NCBI GenBank assembly: GCA_028571685.1
Contig: CM053146.1
Coordinates: 24,339,431 to 24,403,430 of the forward strand
Origin: Heterohyrax brucei
Lineage: Eukaryota > Chordata > Mammalia > Hyracoidea > Procaviidae
Length of the DNA stretch: 64,000 bases
Direction of reading: 5' to 3'
Below the pieces are notes generated by a model, which did not search any database, was not told the origin of the DNA, and saw only the letters and a program-made list of their open reading frames with translations. Made by a program: the position numbers and the translations under genes. How positions within the stretch are numbered: the stretch's first letter is position 1; every line of letters begins with the position of its first letter. This document shows positions 40,701 through 52,700 of this stretch, one piece after another.

Positions 40701-43700
40701 AAAGTGGAGGACAACCACACAGTGCTGGGAATTGTGGCCTAGCCAAGTTGCAATACATCTTTTGGGGAGCACAGTTCGGTCCATTAGAGCCAACATCTTT
40801 GAGCAGCCCACTTCTGTTTCCAGCTCGCCTCAGAATCCTATGGGCACAAGATTTGGGTTGCTATGCAGTGCATATGCTGTTCTGATTTTTTAAGAACGAG
40901 ATTACTTTTCTAGCAGGGCTTCAACTCACAATCTTTCCTATTCCAGTATGGTTCCAGTACACAATTCCAGTTAAAAGTTTTTGAAAATTCAGGCCTATTC
41001 TGATTCCACTTCTTTTGCCATGGGAAGAGCTAGTTCGAAGTCCTATGTACATATAACCGTATAGCATTGTTAGTGGCTGCATATTATTCCATTGTGTGAA
41101 ACTAACTTAACTTTATTAACCTGGATCTTTTTTTCTTTTTTGTCATTATGTAGCACACCTTTATAGTTAATTTTTTTCTTCTATCTTTAATTAGTTAGTA
41201 AGGATAAACTCATGAAGTGGAATTGGGTCAGAGGTTATGCTGTTGCTGGTACCTCTTGCCGACTGCCCTTCAGGAAGACTGAGCTTTGCTGTCCGAGCAT
41301 TTACTCACAGTGCTCTGCGTCTCGGCCTGCCTTTCCTTCCTCCTGGGGAGTATTCCCAGCTCTTCTACTTTCTTCTTTGCAGTGTGTTGCCTTCTTGACT
41401 TCTCCTTAGCTTTTTTTCACGGAATAGTTCATTGCTTTGGAGAAGGCATGTCTGATGGGAGGTGGCATTTTCATAGGACATAAGAAAATGAAACTGTTTC
41501 TAGCCACCCCTTGCCACCTTCTGCTTCCACATCATAATCAGCTCATTTGTCTCACTAGGGAGCTGCTGGTATACCGCTTCTTGCCCCCTATTCTAAGCTG
41601 TCAGCCCTCCATACTCATGAAGCTGTGTCCAGTGAGATCTGCTCTTTTTTAACTTTAGCATTGAGCTTGCCCACTAGGAAATTTTACCCCAAGCCCCAAA
41701 AGACATATTAATTTACTGTGTATCAAGTATTGTCTGTAATGTTTAGAATTTCATATGAAAATAGAGGGGGCAGAAGAAAAAGAAAAATTAAGACATGGTC
41801 CCTGTCCCTGACTCCTTAGAGCCTCCAGTCTAGTTGGAGTGAAATGCTTTGCTGAACTTGTTAGATCATTTAAGGGACCAGTGTATTCTCCGTAAGGAAT
41901 GCTGTGAGGAGGGCCTTTGCATCTAGTACATCTTATATAAATGGATTGACATAAGTAATCAGTTTTATTAATGTGTACTATGCACGTACATGTGTAGATA
42001 CACAGGTGTATATTAGCCTGTATTGACAGATCTTGTTAAATGTATTGATAAATTAATCCTCAGAGCAACTTTATTTACTCAGTATCTTACAGATGAAAAG
42101 CACTTTTCGCCACAGAAGTTAACTTGTCCTGTATCAGACAACTACAGAGTAACAGAGCAAACACTAAAACTGTGGTCTGCTTGACTCCATATATTCATTC
42201 ACTAGTGCTGATTGAGCAGTTACTGTGTGTCAGGCTGTGTTCAGGAGCTGGGGTGACATCAGTGACTTTCCAGTGCCTCGATCTTACCCACTAAGTTATA
42301 CTGTGAAGACAGACTTGAGATGGGACTTATGCCAGGCCCTGAAAAGCAGCAGATCTGCTCGTATAAAAGAAAAGAGAAAGAATAAGACTACACCTTCAGT
42401 TAATTTTTCTGCCAGTAGAACTGTCCATTGATCTGTGATCATTTCTTTCACTAAATACTTAGAAGCTTTATTTTGTCTATTTTTGTTTTAGTGATGTGAG
42501 AATGAAAGCAAACAAACATATTACCCCAGTGATAACAATTTTTTCTTCATAGGCTTTTTCAGGACATTGTGCTTAGTTGTGAAAACATCTCCAGAACCCT
42601 TGAAGCATAAAGCATAGTTTACTCACAGGGCTCATGAGTGCCATGTGTCTGTTGGAGACAAATTTGGGCTGTGCAGCCCCTCTGAAGAGCTGTTGAGATC
42701 ATTGGAAGCACCTGAGGGAATTTACTTCTTCTGAGTTGTGTATGTTCTGGCCCACTAGAGCTTGTGAATTTAAAATGCCTAATTGGTAGTGGCTGTTTCA
42801 CTGCCTGCCCCATTACCTCATAAAAGAGTTGTCTTTCATAATTGGAAGGGCAGAAATTGTGGATTTGCTGAAGATATTACTCTGATACTGTGCTCTTCTC
42901 TTTCATTTCCTGGCTATTTGGCATGTGGATTCAGAAATTACCCTGACAGGTGAACCTGAGTAGTAACCAGACCAACACATTAGAGGTCTGTGCTTCTTGT
43001 AGTGCAAGAGTTCCCTGCTTTACAAATAACCTGTTGCTGCTGAATTGATTTTGACTCATGACAGCTCCAGTTGTCTGTTCTGCTCTGTGTACAGAGTAGA
43101 ACTGAGTCCTGTAGGGTTTTCTTGACTGTACTCTTTGGCGGAAGCAAATCATCAGGCCTTTCTTCCATGGCCACTGGGTGGGGTCAAAGCGCCAACCTTT
43201 TTAGTATCTACTGAGATAAATGGTAACAGCTCACCACAAAGGGTAATCAAAGTTGAGGTATAAAATACCTTGCACTGTGCTGGATAAGAGCTCTGGTTCT
43301 GGAGTCATTCTAACTCTTTCATTTATAAGTTTTGTAACCATGGTCAAAGTATTTAACCTCTTTATGCCTAAGTTTTCTAATCTGTAAGCAGAAAACAAGG
43401 ACAGCTACCTCACAGGTGTGAAGATCAGATGGATCCAAACCAAACCAGATCCACTGCCATTGAGTGAATTTTGACTCTTAGTGACCCTATAGCACAGAGT
43501 AGAACTGCCTCATAGAGTTTCTAAAGAATGCCTGGTGGATTCAAACTGCTGACCTTACCATGGTTAGCAGCTGTGGCGCTTAAGCACTATGCCATCAGAT
43601 GTACAGCACATTCGGAACTATGTATGCCTGGTACATACCTAGTATTCAAAAAATGATAGCCATTACTATTGCTGCCACTGTTGTTAGGTACCATCAGTTG

Positions 43701-46700
43701 GATTCCAACTCACAGTGACCCTGTGTATAGTAGAACAAAACACTGCCTAGTCCTGCACCATCCTCATGATCATTGTTATGTTTGACCCCGTTGTTTCAGC
43801 CACTGATCCTTTTGAGTACTTGCTAACAAAGGGGCTATCTTCCTCACTGTATCAGACAGTGTTCTGTGGTGATTCATAAGATTTTTACTAGCTAGTTCTT
43901 TTCAGAAGTAGACTGCGAGATACTTCTTTCTGGTCTGTCTTAGTCTAAAACTCAGCTGAAACCTGTGCACTATAAGTGACCCTGCTTATATTTAAAAACT
44001 AGCAGCAGTAGCTTCCAACATCACAGCAACATGCAAACCCCTACAGTATGACAGACTGACAGGTGTGGGGGGATTTCTACCACTACCAGTGACAAAAGTT
44101 TAGATTGATTTTGCTTATGTAAGTGCTAGCTAATATAATTATGTGTAAAATGTTGGTACCTTTTTTAAATGTAATTTCAGATATTTATAGAATTATATTT
44201 CTAAGACATTACCTTTATAGGATTAGAATAAATGGAACTAGAAACCGAAGAATCTTTGAAGACCTATTACTCCAACCCTCACTTGACAGATAAAGAACCT
44301 GAGGCCCAGTGAGAGGAACTATCTTTCCCAAAGTCATGCAACGAGTTAGTGGCACAGGTAGAACTAGACATCAGCATTCCAGACTCCTATTGCTTTAAAG
44401 GCTGACTCAGCAATAGTTCGTTATAGTTGGCCCAGAAACCTCTGACATCTAGATCCCCCATTAACAGACAATGTGGCAGCCTAGATTATATACTGAGTCT
44501 TGAGAGAGGGCTCAGCTGAAATGGCCAGTGGATGGTTAGGGTGCTCACCAGCACCAGGTTAGTAGAGAAGCCCTGGATTAGAAGGTAGCATACAAGAGCC
44601 AGGCCTGACTGTATTCTGTGGATCTTGGACAGATTATTTAATCTCTGCTTCCTTGGTAGTAAAGTGTCTGCAATAGCGTGTGTCCTGCTTCTCTGCCTCA
44701 TAGACTGGGTGTAAAATGCAAGAGATAAGATGCTGCTTTAAGATATAAGGGATGATTACACAAAGCCAAACATCGTCATTGTGTGATGAAATAAAAGGTC
44801 CTTTTAATTGTTCTCAGAATGCTATTGTTTTGGAGTCAATCTTTTTTTAGAAGAATCCAATTTCCTGTCTTAGATCATTGACTCTATCACTGGTAACAAA
44901 GGAAGAGAGCAGTTAACCTCAATTATATAATACTGCTATAGCAGAGGAGCTCAGTGGAAATTAAATCATCTGGAGTAACTGACGTCATATGGGTTCATTG
45001 TATTTTTTCTGTATAAATCTGTTTTATTTTTAGCTTGCTATTGATGTGGATGCTGGTGGCAAAGTAGGGAAAATTTATGTAAGCAGTTGTGCAAACAGTG
45101 TTCTAGCATCATCCATCCAGCATCCTCCCAGACCCAGTCCCTTTGTCACAGAATTGTTGAGATTATATGTTATGTAACAAAAGAATTTTTTTCTATATGT
45201 TTGAAACCTTTCATAATAAAAATTAAAATAATAGGTTAACCAGAATTATCAAGGGAGAGTGATTCTAGTTAGAAGAATATGTTGCTATCTGAGAACCCTG
45301 AGAGTAAGTGCTTGCCATGGTGACCTCCAGATAGATTAGATGTGACCTGTTGTATGAAGAAAAAGAAATCCAGGGATGAACAAGCAGACTTCATAGATTA
45401 CTTTGGGAAGAATTGACATCTGTATATAATACTGAGCCTTGTTTGAGAAACATGCTTTGTCTATTGATTCAACTTTTTTTCACTCTTTAGTAAAAGATTT
45501 TCAGGAAAAAAAAAAATGTTTTCCCTGGTCACTGGCATATCTAGAGCTTTCCATCACCATGAGCAGTAGTGCTGGACTGCAAACCACTTCAGCAATCACA
45601 GGCTTTTAGGTTAATTCAGAAACCTAATCTCTAAATGGCATAAGAGATTGTAATTGTGTGAGATCTACTCACTAGAAAGGAGAAGATACAGACATTTCAA
45701 AAATATTTTTTAACAACATGTTTTGAGGTTATCCTCAGTTAACTGAAAATTTAAATTATTGTAGGTTCTCAGCCAATAAGAAACATCTGGGAATAAACTC
45801 TTTAAATGCTGAAGGATGGCAGCTAACAGTTAATGGCTATATCTTTTTATGAAAGCATAAAATACACTATAATTTTTTACTGTGTTATTAAATTAGAGTG
45901 AGATTTAGTTGTAAACATAGAGATAACTATGGATATATTTTGCATATGACACATTCTGAAATTACACATGTATCATATATCTTATATACCCTGGTAACAT
46001 AGTGGATTAAGTGCTGTATCTGCTAACCAAAAGGTCAGCAGTTCAAATCCACCAGGCATTGCTTAGAAACTCTATGGGACAATTCTCCTCTCACCTCTAG
46101 GGTTGCTATGAGTTGATCCGATGGAGTGGGATGGGGGTCATATATATTATTGTATATTATATATTGTACATTATATATTTTACATATGTGCATAAGTTAT
46201 ATATGTGTGTGTGTATATATATATCTCTCCTTTGTGATAAGTAATAGATGTTAGACCAGGTAACATTTTGTCTGTTGTACATAAGATCGCCATGGACTAA
46301 ACCTACTCAACAGCACCTAACAACAACAGGTGCTCAATAACTATAGAGTTTTACCCTCAGATAACACCTAATTTGATTCCTAAGCTGGCAGTCAAATGAT
46401 ACCTGTATAATACTTTCTTGAGCCCTGGTTGCATGGTGGTTAAGCTCTCAGATGCAAACTGAAAAGATGGCGATTTGAACCCATCAGCTGCTCCATGGAA
46501 GAAAAATATAGCAGTCTGCCTCTGTAGAGATTTCAGCCTTGAAAGTCCTTGTGATACAATTCCACTCTGTCCTGTAGAATGCTGTGAGTTGGAACAGCTT
46601 GACGGCAGTGGTGTGGTTTGTGTGGAATACTGTCTTGTTTAGAATACACTCTCAGAAGCATTGGTAGTTCATTGGTTGCATTCTTGCCTTTCAGGCAGGA

Positions 46701-49700
46701 GACCCAGGTTCAGTTTTCAGCCAGAGCACAGCCACCACCCATTTGTTAGTAGAGGCTTGTGTGTGGGTGTGATGTTGAACAGATTTCAGTGAAGCTTCCG
46801 AACTGAGACTGACTAGGAGGAAAAGCCTAATGATCTACTCCTGAAATCAGTCAGTGGAAACCCTGGCTCACAACAATCCAGTCCACAGCCGATCATGGGG
46901 ATGGCACAGGACCAGGCAGCATGTTGTTCCCTTGTTCATGGGGTCGCCGTGAATGGGAGCCAAGTCAGCAGCAACTAACAGCAATGCTTTCTCAGGGCTC
47001 TATGCATCATTAGGTGGCTGTTTGTTAACAGCAAGGTAGAGAACTTTTCTGTACAGTTGCATAATTTACAGCAAATAAATACACAAAGCTGACAGTACTG
47101 GAGTGCTTTCTGGGGTTTTTTCATGTCCATTATTTTTACTCATGCTGTTCTAGAAAAATGGCTGTTTTCACATGTGTGAAATAGTAGAGACAGCTACCTA
47201 GCAAGCAACTGACAGTGTTGCCTTGCTGAGCTGGGGAGAGGGTTTTGTCATTGGTTCTATTTGTTTATGTATTATATAAAGTGGTTTTCAGTGAGTGTAT
47301 ATTGTTTTATAACTTCAAAAAGTAAGATAAAGGACCCTCGTTTGTTACGCACTTTGCCCTTTACTCTCTGACCTTTCCTTTTCCTCAGCAAAGGAGGGCA
47401 CCTAGACATAGAGGAGTCTTCTCAGGAATTGAAGTATCCATACCTCCAGAGGGTTGGTTCATCATTCTCTCACCCATGCTTTTATAAATCTCGCCTCTTT
47501 ACAAAGGCAGACCTCATGGCACCTCTGTCCTCCTGTGACAACAGAGCCATGCACTTGGGCTCAGATGGGAAAAAATTTGCTCTGACTGATGGGCTGGTGG
47601 TCAGCAGCCAGTTCATGGAGGAGAGCCTCCTCACATTTTGGTAACGTATGTCACATCCACTTCTTAGGACACGTACAAGCCCCGTCGGAAATACAGACGC
47701 CAACGAGGAGCAGAGAAGCTGCTGGATGAAGAATCCCGGATTCATGCTACGCTTTTGGAATACGGCAGGTAGTGAATGAAGCCGAGTCTAGATAGTTGAT
47801 TTCATGAAACTATATATAAGAAAAGCTAATTTAAATCACTTCATTTGCCTTAACTCAACTGGCTTTAATGTGAGTCAGTTTACTACTTAGGGCCCAGAGA
47901 TTTTCTACCTTAGGAAATTTTCTGTCCTGTATTGAACAACTGAAGATTTTATGGGTAGCTTCCATGGCCATGGTAAAGGCCTGGTGTTTGTAGTTCCTGT
48001 CTGGAAATGTGGGCATATCTGTGCACCCTGGCTGTGTCTTCCCTGGGGAAGTGGGTGATGGCGAAGGCCTCAGACTGCCCCTGTCTTTGTTAAAATTCTC
48101 AGGTAAACTAATAGAAATGAAGTACTTAAAGCTATCTACTTTATGTGTTGAAGTAATTGTTTTGATTTCCTGTGAGGTGTCCTGACTAGGAAAGTGAAGA
48201 CATTAGGAGTAGTTTTTTCACCTCTTAAGAACATCTCTAATTTTTTTTAAAAAATATTTTTAAATCCCTAGTTTTTACTTTTAAAAATGCCAAAAAAAAA
48301 AATTTTTTTTTTGCTTTTCTCCACTGAATTTTTTGGCTGGAACTGAGTATTAACCTTCATCTGTGTCCTTCATTTTTACTTAGGATAACTGATTCCTTAA
48401 TGTGAGTACTTCTCCCAGATTCCCTCCTGTGTTCTGGGTGTGTCTGCTGTGTGCTGCTCTGCCTTGTACCCCAGCCCTTGTTGGGTGGCTGAAACTAACA
48501 GCGCTGCCACTAGCATCACCCTGAGTAAGCATCTAAGGCTGAACCAGGCAAGAACCAGGAAGAAATTAAGTTTAATTATTCCAGCTTTCAGTTGAAATTG
48601 CAGCCACCACTTTTTTTTTTTTTTTCCTGAAGGGATGGTTTGAGGTCAGGTTCTTCCTTCCTGACAGTAAAAAAGATGTTCATTTAAAAGGACGTCGAGT
48701 TAGTTCTGGTCCCAGTAAGATGCAGTGGCTTTCTTAACAGTCGCGACTGTGAACGGAATGCCTCTTTTCCATCAGCGGCAGCTACAGAGTCTGCACCACC
48801 TGACACAAAATGAAACACAGGGCCCTCTTCAAAGGGTGAGGTCCTGGGTGACAGGGCAGGTTGCCATTCGTGAAGCTGGCCCTGGGCACCATGAGGACGA
48901 TCTTTCTGTCCAAGCCCTAGCTACGGTGAACAAATGAAGCCGTGCAGGTCTGGGTGGGCCAGAGCTAGAGAGACAGCCCCGCTGCTATCACGTGTTCCAA
49001 AGTGCTCCTTAGGGGCACAGTGTGGGTTTTGTTAGTTGTTATTGCTCCTTCCTCCATTTTTTTCATCATCATGGAAAAATCAGGCATTCTTTTGGATGGA
49101 AAAGGAGTTGGAGATTCAGTAATCACCCACTTCACTGAGACCATAATAGCCATATCTGAAGATTTTGTTTTCAATTTCCAGGTTTCAAATTGGGCCATTT
49201 GCCTTAGTGTCATAGGTGGACATTGTTACCACCGTGTGACAACTGGGTAAATTAAGGACTTCCTTGTCTGGCTTGGCTGCCCATCCTCAGGGTTGTTTGA
49301 TTCAGGTCCAGGCCATAGTCTGGCTTGGCTCTCTTTAGAGAAAGGAGCACAGCTTAGGTTTTGTTTGTGAATGCCCTTGAATTTGGAGTGTGGGAAAGCA
49401 GTGTCTGAAGATCAGTATTAGTTCCTTTGATAGGATTTGCTGGTTTCTAAGCCTGGGGTAGGTGTTTGGTAAAGAGTTTTTCTATTTTGTTAATTTATTT
49501 ATTTTTTAATTTCTGCTTTTTAGCTTTTTTGGCAGGGAGAGAATGTGTTAGTGTAATGGATAGTCTGTTAGTTTATTTAGCTTATACACCTCATTTTGAG
49601 GATGATGATGATGGCATCTACTGAGATACAGAAAAGTTAAAAAACAACTTTCTGAAGGTCACAAAACCATAATTAACAGTCTCGAACTGAGACTTGACTT

Positions 49701-52700
49701 CAGGTCTCTTGGACTCCAGAAGTGTGTCATTATTGTCACCTACAAGCATTGTTTGAGCTTTGGTGAGCTGGTCTTCTTAGGCCCTTGGTTTTGGGAAGAC
49801 AGGCTCAGTCTTTGTGGTTGGACTTTGCTGCACAAGAAGAGACTAGTTCTGAGAAGTGGCAGCTGAAACTGAACAACAGTGAAAACCTAATGAGTGTGTA
49901 TTTTATTCCCCTCCCTAGGAAGTCCGCCCTCGTTTCTGCCCACCCTACTGTTTTCTCAAGATTCTGTTCACTACTTGCCACTGCATGGAGATCTTTCCTT
50001 TTAGGTGAAGTTGACATCACAGTATGTCTATAAAGAACTTTCAACAGTTTATCCACTGTAGAAAGCAGTCAGCATTTAGTAAATATCAGTTGTTATATGC
50101 TACCAGCCTCGCTGTTATTAGCAGCAGCAGTGTTCGGTTCTCAAGTGCCTTTAAATATGGCCTTTAGATTTAAATTAAGATCCTATTCTGAGCTTCCCCT
50201 TTCTGCTCTTGATGTCTTGGAGCTTCTTATTTCTGTATATCCATTACCCTTAGTGCTAGCCCTCCCTCCAGCCACACATTGTGAAGAATCTGAATTCTTC
50301 ATTCCTGTCCTCAGTCAGGCACAACTGGCCGTCTCCTGGCTTTGGGGCTCACTTTGCTCCCTTTTTTTTGGTCCCTCACTGTTGCTAGACAGCAGTGGGT
50401 TTGTTTTTGGTTATTGTGACAGCTCAACTGCTCATCCCCACCTATGTGATTCTCCAGGTGTAGTAATTCAAACTGTGTTGATAACTTACATTTCTTCTGG
50501 ACTGTGCTATTCTAGAGGAGGGGCATCCTTGATGCCGAAGACCGAGTCTTAGTCTAGGGTATGAGGAAGTGAACTGGGTAGTGCAGTCAGAGCACTGTTG
50601 GTGTCAGCAGTGCAGGACGTCAGCAGAGTTGCTGAGTCAGGATTAAAGAAGAAGAAGGCAGGATAAAATTGAAGCAGTGGCACTGAAAATTAGAACTGGG
50701 AGGCAAGGAAGGGCAGGGCTGGCAGGCCAAGAGGAAAGAGAAGTTGGAGGATACAGCATCATGCCTAAGGAGGATGAAGGGGAAGTAGCTGCTTTTATAA
50801 TGGGAGTGAACTGAAGCATTCGCTTACTCTTTGTGAGCAAAGATAGCCAGGTGGCAGAGGGATATCATATTCTGGTAAAGATCAAATAACATAAAGAGTT
50901 TTCCAGAGATGCCAGGACCAGTTAACACAATGAGACACACTTTGATGGCCATCTGAGGACAGCTCCTTTTTTTCAGAGAAACATGCCACCATGTCACAAG
51001 GAGAAGGAAGCCTTTAAGAAAAATTAGTGTATTAAACTTGATTAAAGCTGATGTTTATTAAGCTTCTAGTATGTTTTAGGTGAGAGCAGTGATGGTTCAG
51101 TGATAGAGTTCTTGCCTTCCGTGTGGCTGACCCAGGTTCAACTCCAAGCTCGTAGATGTCATACATAGCCCCTGCACCCCTGTCAGTGGAAGCTTATGTT
51201 TTGCAGTGATGCTGATCAGGTGTCAGCAGGGCTAAACTAGGATTAGGAAGAAAGGCCTGATAATCTACTCCCCAAAAATCAGCTGTGAAAACTGTATCAC
51301 ACTGATCTAGCCCATAATCAAACCTGAGGATGGTACAGGACTGGGCAGGGTTTTGGTCTATTGTACATGGGGTCAACAGGAGTTGTAGGCTGACTCTGTG
51401 GCTACTAAAACAAACAGCATATGCCAAACCGTAAGGAGGCACTGGAGATACAGAAGTAACTTGAACTTGTACACAGGTTCATAGGAGCGGTGTTGACACT
51501 AGCCAAATAGTAGAAACAACCCAAAGTCCATTGACTGATTAATGGATAAACAAAATGTTGGTTTTCTGTACACTGGATGTTACGTGTTTATTGCCCTCAC
51601 GTTGTTTGCAACTTATAATGACCTTGGAGGATGGAGGCCCCCTGGGGTTTCCAAGGCTATAGCCTCTATAGAAATAGACTGCCACATCTTTCTCCCAAGG
51701 TGCCCCTGGTGGGCTCAAACCACCATCCTTTATGTTAGCAGCCCAAGCACTTAACTGCTGGCAAATGAAATATTAAGTCATGCTACAATAAGGATGAACC
51801 TTGAAAAATGCTTCGTAAAGGAAAGCAAAACACCAGACTGTACATTGTATGACTCCTCTATATCAAATAACCAGAATAGATAAATCTGTTGAAATAGAAG
51901 GTAGCTTAGTGGTTTCCAGAGGGTGAGGGAAGGGAGAAACCGGAAGGAGCTGCTAATTTAAAAAAAAAAAAAAAAATCCCCTCGAGATGATTCTGAATCA
52001 TAGTGCCTGTGTAGACAGAGTGGAACTGCCCCATAGAGTTTCCTAGGAGCACCTGGTGGATTTGAACTACTGACCTTCTGATTGGGAGCCGTAGTGCTTC
52101 ACTACTATGTTACCAGGGAGCTTCCAACAGTTAATAGGTTTTTTGTTGAAAATGTTGTAGAATTACATATTGATGATGATTGTACAACACAGTAAACAGA
52201 CATCAAACCACTGAAATGTACATACTGAAATGATAAATTGTATGCTGTGTGAATTGTATCTGAACTTTAAAAACTTTTTTTAAAAAAAAGTGAATTAAGG
52301 AAATTCCATCCACTTCTGGAGCTTAGCAGGCAGATTTAGATAATTACGCATAACAGATAGTTGCTGTGCACTGTGGGCTGAGTAAGTATAAACATAGAAG
52401 CATATGTCAGGGGGCCCTGATCTAGTTTTGGATGGTCATAAAATCTTGCTAAAGCCTTATCTCCAAGGAGAAATAGATAGGACCTGGGAATTGAGTCACA
52501 CGGACTTAGTTGTTTACTGCTTTCTGTAGAAAATCTAAGTCCCTGGTCCATACATGAGGGCTGTCTCTTAAGTGTGTGTTGTCTGTCCTAAGGGTCTGCA
52601 GAGTCTAAAGACCTGGAAGACAAAGGAACAGCAAGAATTGGAGGATGCTGTTAAGGAGTGAGAAATTTTAGTGAAACCTGTATTGCTCAGAATTCTGTCA

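Larger units (their letters stand above)
30192..47667 (+). other. CCDC93 intron 6 (largest in window)
   Basis: A 17.5-kb phase-0 intron carrying the long antisense L1 with two nested insertions, a MaLR-like LTR fossil and many SINEs. Nothing recognised in 30200-30820, 31040-31565, 31695-32285, 41300-42050, 42350-43025, 43855-44230, 45240-45980 or 46990-47665. The stretch 42195-42350 may be an unnamed ancient repeat related to 10105-10440. Confidence 0.8.
51480..52290 (+). repeat. Old L1 (L1M-type) 3' region, sense, with two nested SINEs
   Basis: L1 pieces 51480-51584 (AATAGTAGAAACAACCCAAA), 51766-51958 (ATAAGGATGAACCTTGAAAA; GGTTTCCAGAGGGTGAGGGA) and 52121-52290 (TGTACAACACAGTAAACAGA; TATGCTGTGTGAATTGTATC) follow L1M order, so the two gaps are insertions. 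Confidence 0.82.

Noticed and set aside
46658-46729. A real tRNA-Gly gene
   Set aside because: The head is diverged in the acceptor and anticodon arms and runs straight into the SINE body with an RTE tail, so it is a SINE head.
50097-50552. 151-codon + strand open frame starting [14 protein letters not shown]
   Set aside because: It sits inside intron 7, has no recognisable domain, no CpG island or splice context and reads like chance hydrophobic translation of T-rich sequence.
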